Source: Brevibacterium sp. CCUG 69071 (GTDB taxonomy: Bacteria > Actinomycetota > Actinomycetes > Actinomycetales > Brevibacteriaceae). From it: a stretch of 64,000 nt of DNA. Below, in pieces: positions 58,656 through 64,000 of this stretch. The position numbers and the translations under genes were made by a program. The stretch covers positions 434,001 through 498,000 of the forward strand of contig NZ_PGFV01000003.1 of assembly GCF_021023135.1 (NCBI RefSeq), written 5' to 3'. Each line of letters opens with the position of its first letter. Position 1 is the stretch's first letter. The notes beneath the pieces are model-generated. The model was not told the origin of the DNA and searched no databases. It was given only the letters and a program-made list of their open reading frames with translations.

Positions 58656-61645
58656 GTGGCGATCGTCTTGCCGTCATCCGGTTCGGCCGAGTCCACCCCC
58701 GCTTCGACGAGCCCTGCCCAGATCGTGTCCCTGGTCAGAGGCGTGGAGGTGAAATCGACGCCGGTCGCATCGCGCACCGCATTCGCCAGGGCGGGGGCGA
58801 CGGGATTGAACGGGGATTCGCTCATCGACTTCGCCCCCTGCGGACCGAGCTCATCGGAGGTCTCGGCGAAGTACACCTCGGTGTGGGGCAGGTCCGCGAA
58901 GTTCGGGGCCTTGTACTGGCGGAGGATGTCGGTGACGGGTTTCCCGTTGCTTTCATCGATGACGACCTGCTCGTACATGGCCGCGCCGATCGCCTGGGCC
59001 ACCCCGCCTTCGATCTGTCCGCGGCACTGATTCGGGTTCATCACCACCCCGGCGTCGGCGGCGTGGACCGACTGCAGGATCCGCAGCTCACCGGTGGACA
59101 TGTTCACGGCGACCCGGAAGCCGTGCACGTTGAACGCCACCGACCGTGGAGTCCCGCCCCAGTATCCGTGCCCCGTCGGCGGCTGACCGGTGCGGGCGAT
59201 GTGCTCGGCGCGCAGGGTCTCCAGCGGGATCGAGCGCTCACATCGGATGGGCCCGACGATCGCGGCGAACTCGCCGCACAGCTCGGCCGAGCCGGCAACG
59301 ACGGCCTGATCCCCGGCGATGACGACCTCCTCGGCACTGACACCGAGTCGCGGGGCGGCGAGCTTCTGGAGGACGGTGATGAGATCCTTCACGGCCGCCT
59401 CGTTGGCGCGGCCGGCGATCGTCGTGCCCGTCGATCCGAAGGCCCCGGTGTCGTGGGTGACGACATCGGAATCGGACTGCTTGAGCCTGATTCGATCGGT
59501 CGTGGTCTTGAGCATAGTCGCGGCCAACTGGGCGTGGACGGTGGAGGTCCCGTTCCCGAACTCCGCCGTACCGACCCGCAGCTCGAAAATGCTGTTCTCG
59601 GCGAGCTCGATATCGGCGTGGGCGATGTGCCCGCGCGGGGGTGCGGTCGCGATCATGGCGATGCCGTGCCCCGTGCCGATGCGCCATTCCTCGCTCAGCT
59701 CCTCACCGTGCCCGGCGGCGATGTGCTCCTCCCACCGCTGCGCACCCCGCTCCATGGCGTGATTGACGAGATCGATGCACTGGTCGAGACCGTAGCTGCC
59801 GATGAGGAGATCTTCCTCGGGTTCGTCGTGGGGGCCGAGCATCGGGTCGTTCGGACCGACGATGTTGATCCTGCGCATCTCCAACTCGTCGATGCCGAGC
59901 TTGCGTCCCACGGTGCTGATGGCCGATTCGACGGCGAAGATCATCTGGCTCAGCCCGTAGCCGCGGAACGCCCCCGAGGGCAGGGTGTTCGTGTAGAGGA
60001 CCATGGCGTCGACCCGTTTGTTCGGGGCGTTGTAGACCGCGATCGATTCGCCCACCCCGTGGAAGAGCACTCCGGGCCCGTGATTGCCGTAGGCCCCTGT
60101 GTTCGACCGGACATCCACGGCCAGGGCCGTGAGCTTCCCGTCCCGGTCGGCTCCGACGCGGATGCGCATGCGGAAGGGATGGCGGACGGTGGTGGCGGTG
60201 AAGATCTCCTTACGTGTGAGTTCGAGTTTGACCGGGGATCCGGTGGCCATGGTCGCCAGCAGGGCCACGTCCTCGCAGAGGACCTCCTGCTTCCCGCCGA
60301 ACCCGCCGCCGACCCTCTCGCAGTAGACCCGCACCCGATCCGGATCCAGGTCGTACAGACTGCTCAATGTCCTCCTGACCAGGAAGGGGATCTGAGTGCT
60401 GCTGCGGATGACATAGCGGCCGTCCTCGTCGATCCAGCTGATGCACCCGTGGGTCTCGAGAGCCATGTGCGAGAGCCGCTGGGTGCGGTAGGTCGCCTCA
60501 TGGGTGGCCGCGGACTCGGCCAGGGCGGCCTCGACATCGCCGCGGTGATGATGCACCTCGGCGAGGACGTTGTCCTGCGGATGCGCGATGCCCGGGTCCT
60601 CTCCGTCCTGCCCGGTGCCGTCCTGTCCGGTGCCGTCCTCCCCGGCACCGTCCTGCCCTACATCGACCGCCTCGGGGTGGATGACCGGGGCGCACGGGGA
60701 ATCGGCGGTCTCGACGTCGAAGACGGCCGGCAGGTCCTCGTAGTCGACCTCGACGAGGCGGACCCCGCGTTCGGCGGCCCGCTGCGATTCGGCGACGACG
60801 ACCGCGACTCGCTGCCCGTAGTAGCGGACCACATCGTCGAAGACCCGGGTGTCCTTCGGGTCATCGCCGACGAGCTCGTGCTGGGCGGTGGAGAAGCGCT
60901 TGCTCGGGGCATCCTCATGGGTGAGCACGGTGACGACACCGGGTTCGGCCAGAGCCCGACTCGTGTCAATGCCGCGGATGCGGGCGTGGGCGCGGGTGGA
61001 GTGGACGAGAGCGGCATGCAGAAGCGGGGCGGGCAGCTCGTCCGGGTCCATGTCCATGGTGTAGCGGACCGTGCCGGTGACCACGCCGGGACCGGCCAGG
61101 GCCCCGGTGCTCGACCCGACGCCGCGGTTGCCGGGATCGATGTTTCGGTGCCCGGCGATCGCATCCTCGATCGAGCGGTAGCCGGTGCAGCGGCAGACAT
61201 TGCCCTTGAGCGAGCGGGGGAGGTCCTTCTTGTCCTCCTCCGTCATCGAGGCGACCGTGCAGATCATCCCCGCGGTGCAGAATCCGCACTGGAATCCGCC
61301 GGCGTCGAGGAAGTTCTCCTGCACCGGGTGCATGTGCTCGGGAGTGCCGAGTCCCTCGATCGTGGTCACCGTTTTGCCCGCGGCGCGGTGGGCCGGGTAG
61401 ATGCAGCTGTGGACGGCTTCGTCATCGACGATCACGGTGCACGCTCCGCAGTCACCGCCGTCGCAGCCCTTCTTCACTCCGCGGGATCCCTTTTCGCGCA
61501 GCCAGGTGCGCAGGCATTGGCCGGGTTCGGGGTCGACCGGAACCGGGCGACCGTCGACGGTGGCGGTTCGGCGGCTCTCGACGGTTCGGCTGTTCTCGGC
61601 AGTTCCGCTGTCGGCGGCTTCGGAGTTCGTGTCCTCGTTTCTCAC
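58652..61645 (-). CDS. Xanthine dehydrogenase family protein: fused 2Fe-2S and molybdenum subunits
   Basis: 997 residues. About 25-175 is a two-cluster iron-sulphur unit (KGCDGGDCGACTV, HSC; CGFCTAGM, CRCTG). About 185-985 is the molybdopterin large subunit (ERVGGGFGGKQE, SGAFRGYGLSQ, and the C-terminal GAKSMSESPFNPVAPALANA with the catalytic Glu). The FAD unit is a separate gene, so the order differs from both the three-gene and the eukaryote-like one-chain forms. It hydroxylates a purine or other N-heterocycle. An Asp/Gly-rich repeated insert (GTGQDG twice) lies near residue 345. The GTG start overlaps the FAD gene stop. Confidence 0.88.
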   Translation of the reverse strand: MRNEDTNSEAADSGTAENSRTVESRRTATVDGRPVPVDPEPGQCLRTWLREKGSRGVKKGCDGGDCGACTVIVDDEAVHSCIYPAHRAAGKTVTTIEGLGTPEHMHPVQENFLDAGGFQCGFCTAGMICTVASMTEEDKKDLPRSLKGNVCRCTGYRSIEDAIAGHRNIDPGNRGVGSSTGALAGPGVVTGTVRYTMDMDPDELPAPLLHAALVHSTRAHARIRGIDTSRALAEPGVVTVLTHEDAPSKRFSTAQHELVGDDPKDTRVFDDVVRYYGQRVAVVVAESQRAAERGVRLVEVDYEDLPAVFDVETADSPCAPVIHPEAVDVGQDGAGEDGTGQDGTGQDGEDPGIAHPQDNVLAEVHHHRGDVEAALAESAATHEATYRTQRLSHMALETHGCISWIDEDGRYVIRSSTQIPFLVRRTLSSLYDLDPDRVRVYCERVGGGFGGKQEVLCEDVALLATMATGSPVKLELTRKEIFTATTVRHPFRMRIRVGADRDGKLTALAVDVRSNTGAYGNHGPGVLFHGVGESIAVYNAPNKRVDAMVLYTNTLPSGAFRGYGLSQMIFAVESAISTVGRKLGIDELEMRRINIVGPNDPMLGPHDEPEEDLLIGSYGLDQCIDLVNHAMERGAQRWEEHIAAGHGEELSEEWRIGTGHGIAMIATAPPRGHIAHADIELAENSIFELRVGTAEFGNGTSTVHAQLAATMLKTTTDRIRLKQSDSDVVTHDTGAFGSTGTTIAGRANEAAVKDLITVLQKLAAPRLGVSAEEVVIAGDQAVVAGSAELCGEFAAIVGPIRCERSIPLETLRAEHIARTGQPPTGHGYWGGTPRSVAFNVHGFRVAVNMSTGELRILQSVHAADAGVVMNPNQCRGQIEGGVAQAIGAAMYEQVVIDESNGKPVTDILRQYKAPNFADLPHTEVYFAETSDELGPQGAKSMSESPFNPVAPALANAVRDATGVDFTSTPLTRDTIWAGLVEAGVDSAEPDDGKTIAT

Positions 61646-62595
61646 GCTGGCCTCCTCGTCATTGAGATGTCTCCGGTGCGGTTCGGAATCGTCTGCCAGG
61701 CGAGTAGTTCACCGAGGATCTCCTCGCCGAGGCGATGCGTCATCGCCTCCCGCCACCGCGGGCTGCCGTGGATGTCGTCGTGCCAGTTCCCCTCGACCGC
61801 GGCGTCGATTGCCGCGTGGAGCCCCGCCGAGGTGGCCGGATGGTTGGCGTCGTCCCCGAGCTCGACGATGTGGGGGCGTTTCGTCGAGGCCGTGAGCGTC
61901 AGGCGGATTCGGCCGTCGTCGAGGAGTCGGCCGATGAGCAGCGCCGCCGAGCGGCCGCGTTCGGTCAGCGAGATCCGCCGGAAGGCGCAGGGCTGTCTCA
62001 GGGTCGCGATGTCGAGGTGGAAGCTGCGGATGAGCTCACCCTCGCACAGCGCCGTTCGCGCTTCGCCGAGCACGAGATCGGCGACGGGCAGGCTCCGACG
62101 TGAGCCGCTCGGGCCCAGCAGCAGAGCGGTGGCATCGAGGCCTGCGAGCAGGGAGATCATCGGCCCGGCCGGCAGGGCTGTGGCGACGTTGCCGCCTATG
62201 GTCGAGGCGTTCCAGATCTTCCACGAGGCGACGAAGGAGTCGCAGCACGGAGCGAAGAGATCGAGACCGGGCAGTTCTGAATTCGGAACTGCGGAACTCG
62301 GCTGTGGGAGATTCCCCGCTGAGGCGAAACCGTAGATCTCGGCGATCCGGCAGGTCGCGGCGATCTCGAGTTCCCCGACGCGGCCGTCGACCTTCCCGAC
62401 ACGGCTGTCGCAGGTGTTCCACCGGGTAGGCTCCCACCCTGCTTCGGTGATGTCGAGCAGTCTCGTCGGCGCGCCTCGTGTGATGTCGGTGCCGTAGGAG
62501 AAGAGCACGGTGCCCCCGGCCAGCCAGCTGTCACCGGGGCGCCAGGAATCGGGATCCGCGCAGCTGAGCACTTCGTCGACACAGGTCATGTCCAT
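61642..62595 (-). CDS. FAD-binding subunit of the molybdenum hydroxylase
   Basis: 317 residues of the PCMH/CoxM type: SWLAGGTVLFSYG and ASTIGGNVATALPAGP, the two FAD pyrophosphate motifs, and a C-terminal CO-dehydrogenase flavoprotein domain. It passes electrons from the FeS clusters to NAD or another acceptor. GGGGG lies seven bases before the ATG at 62595. It overlaps both neighbours by 4-10 bp. Confidence 0.88.
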   Translation of the reverse strand: MDMTCVDEVLSCADPDSWRPGDSWLAGGTVLFSYGTDITRGAPTRLLDITEAGWEPTRWNTCDSRVGKVDGRVGELEIAATCRIAEIYGFASAGNLPQPSSAVPNSELPGLDLFAPCCDSFVASWKIWNASTIGGNVATALPAGPMISLLAGLDATALLLGPSGSRRSLPVADLVLGEARTALCEGELIRSFHLDIATLRQPCAFRRISLTERGRSAALLIGRLLDDGRIRLTLTASTKRPHIVELGDDANHPATSAGLHAAIDAAVEGNWHDDIHGSPRWREAMTHRLGEEILGELLAWQTIPNRTGDISMTRRPA

Positions 62596-63935
62596 GAGTG
62601 CACCCCCTGTCGGTGAGCGGAGGTCGCCGCGGAAGCGGTCGTGGGTGCCGTGGTCGAGGTGGGCCCCGCGGCAGCCTCGGAACCGGTCGATCGGGAGGTG
62701 CGTGCGTGTGAGGGGCGAGGGCGCTCGCCGTGCACGGGCCCCGAGGTGTCACGCAGCTGCGCGATCCCTGTCCGGTCCGTCCGGCCGTGGGTGCAGGCGA
62801 TGAGTTCGGCGAGCACGGCGACGGCGACCTCCTGCGGGGTTCTCGCCCCGATGTCGAGGCCGATGGGCGAGTGCAGGGCGGCGAAGTCCTCCCAGGGCAG
62901 TCCGCCGTGGAGCAGCTCCTGCGCTCGCCTCTCGTGAGTGGTCCTCGAGCCCATCGCACCGACGTAGGCGAGGTCCATCCGCAGTGCCTGGTCGAGGACG
63001 GGCAGATCGAATCGCGGATCGTGGGTGAGCATGATGACGGCGGTCCGGGAGTCGACGCGCCCGGCGGCGCATTCGCGGGCGAAGTGTTCCCCGGGCAGGT
63101 CGACGATGACCTCATCGGCCCCGGGGTGGCGGTCCCGGGTCGCGAAGATCGGTCGCGCATCGCAGACTGTGACCCGCAGATCGAGAAGGGCCGCTGCTTG
63201 GGCGATGGCGGTGGAGAAGTCGTTGGCGCCGTAGATGAGGATCCGCGCCTGGGGACGGCGGGATTCGACGAAGAGCCGGCGCACGATCGGGCACTCGGGG
63301 CTCGACTCATCGCGCACCTCGGCGATCCCGCAACCGCCGCGGCGGATGAGCCCTTCGACGACAGAGGCGGCGCGTCCCACCTCGGCGCGGAAGTCATTCG
63401 GCAGTCCGAGTTCGGTCGGACGATCCGACTCACCGACTGAGCCCTCGCCGAACGGTCTAGTGTCGGCGGGCAGACAGGTGCCTTCGGCCAAGGCGAGAGG
63501 GGTCAGCCGGGAGCGCTCGCCGATCGTCGAGTCCGCCGCTTCGGCAGGCAGCTCGCGGATGAGGGTGCCCGAATCGACGGCTTGCGACCCCGCATCGAGG
63601 AGCGAGCCGAGAGCGGAGGCAACGTGGATGAGCGGTTCGACGAGGACGCGGATGTCACCGCCGCACATGAGGCCGACGGACAATCCCGAGTCGTCGCCGA
63701 AACCGAAGTCGCAGACCTCCGGCTCGGCCACGTCGATGCAGGTGAGAGCGGCGTCGACGATCGCGGATTCGACGCAGCCGCCGGAGATCGAACCGATGGT
63801 CAGGGCGTCATCGCGGACGGCCATGGAGGTGCCGATGGGGCGGGGTACGGAGCCGGAGACGGCGATGACGGTGGCGATGGCCCACCGATCGGGGGCGTCG
63901 AGGCATGACGAATAATCTGTGAGGCGATCCAACAC
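62586..63935 (-). CDS. xdhC: XdhC-family molybdenum cofactor insertion chaperone
   Basis: 449 residues from the GTG at 63935. N-terminal XdhC_CoxI domain (VIAVSGSVPRPIGTSM, SISGGCVESAIV) and C-terminal Rossmann domain (ILIYGANDFSTAIAQAAALL; YVGAMGSRTTHERR). XdhC binds and sulphurates Moco and inserts it into xanthine dehydrogenase. An Ala/Thr/Ser-rich tail of about 45 residues is unusual. The frame stays open to an ATG at 63998 near the window edge, so the start is not certain. First visible gene of the operon. Confidence 0.85.
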   Translation of the reverse strand: MLDRLTDYSSCLDAPDRWAIATVIAVSGSVPRPIGTSMAVRDDALTIGSISGGCVESAIVDAALTCIDVAEPEVCDFGFGDDSGLSVGLMCGGDIRVLVEPLIHVASALGSLLDAGSQAVDSGTLIRELPAEAADSTIGERSRLTPLALAEGTCLPADTRPFGEGSVGESDRPTELGLPNDFRAEVGRAASVVEGLIRRGGCGIAEVRDESSPECPIVRRLFVESRRPQARILIYGANDFSTAIAQAAALLDLRVTVCDARPIFATRDRHPGADEVIVDLPGEHFARECAAGRVDSRTAVIMLTHDPRFDLPVLDQALRMDLAYVGAMGSRTTHERRAQELLHGGLPWEDFAALHSPIGLDIGARTPQEVAVAVLAELIACTHGRTDRTGIAQLRDTSGPVHGERPRPSHARTSRSTGSEAAAGPTSTTAPTTASAATSAHRQGVHSWT

Positions 63936-64000
63936 GGGGCTACCTGTCCTTCCTGTAGCGCCCGGTAGATAGCCCAAGTTCGACCTTGAACTCGCCATAG

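Noticed and set aside
58883..62335. An open frame of 1150 codons on the plus strand, opposite the molybdenum hydroxylase genes
   Set aside because: It is antisense to genes with complete, well-known motifs; long mirror frames are expected in high-GC coding DNA. Its translation has no recognisable family.

Overview
The window is high-GC DNA with GTG and TTG starts, many 4-bp ATGA/GTGA overlaps and gene orders typical of Actinomycetota. The order trxB / pseudokinase / murJ / DUF6049 / Nudix / pcnA, followed by ponA / GT87-like / rpsF-ssb-rpsR-rplI, is the conserved origin-proximal arrangement of this phylum. The accessory gene content suggests a Brevibacterium-like member of the Micrococcales. 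That genus call is inference; the phylum call is well supported. I see no rRNA, tRNA, CRISPR array or transposase.

Layout. (1) 1-17200 is the conserved cell-envelope, redox and ribosomal block: partial trxB behind a SigR-type promoter, a MurJ-partner pseudokinase encoded separately from murJ, a DUF6049 exported protein, a MutT4-like Nudix hydrolase, pcnA, an acyl-CoA synthetase, a bifunctional class A PBP, a GT87-like membrane protein, and rpsF-ssb-rpsR-rplI with a probable S6:S18 autoregulatory leader. (2) 17200-26110 holds repeat-rich spacers, the iron importer efeUOB under a DtxR/IdeR-like box, a DUF1345 protein, an ArgE-like deacetylase, a methyltransferase and a DUF445 protein. (3) 26640-42261 is a catabolic gene cluster: livKHMGF ABC importer, Asp/Glu/hydantoin racemase-family protein, two MmgE/PrpD paralogues, IclR regulator, CitE-like lyase, family III CoA-transferase, metal-dependent cyclase-family hydrolase, dihydropyrimidinase-like amidohydrolase and an FAD dehydrogenase. 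Five copies of one 17-bp palindrome, GTTYC-N7-GRAAC, lie at its promoters. (4) 42480-47055 carries an ABC exporter pair, an MFS exporter behind a palindrome and an iron-box-like site, and a TetR regulator. (5) dnaB sits at 47262, 30 kb from rplI although the two are usually near neighbours. It is followed by a CmtR-like metal sensor with a CDF transporter, several single genes, and an overlapping operon (xdhC, FAD subunit, fused FeS-molybdenum subunit, MobA-like) for a xanthine-dehydrogenase-family enzyme.

The best candidate for something undescribed is region 3. Its enzymes suggest import of a carboxylated, possibly cyclic amide or imide compound, ring opening, dehydrogenation or dehydration/decarboxylation, CoA activation, and C-C cleavage to central metabolites, all under one IclR regulator. 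The substrate cannot be read from the sequence. A recurring promoter architecture is also visible: a TANNNT -10 hexamer exactly six bases before the ATG of several genes, implying leaderless mRNAs.
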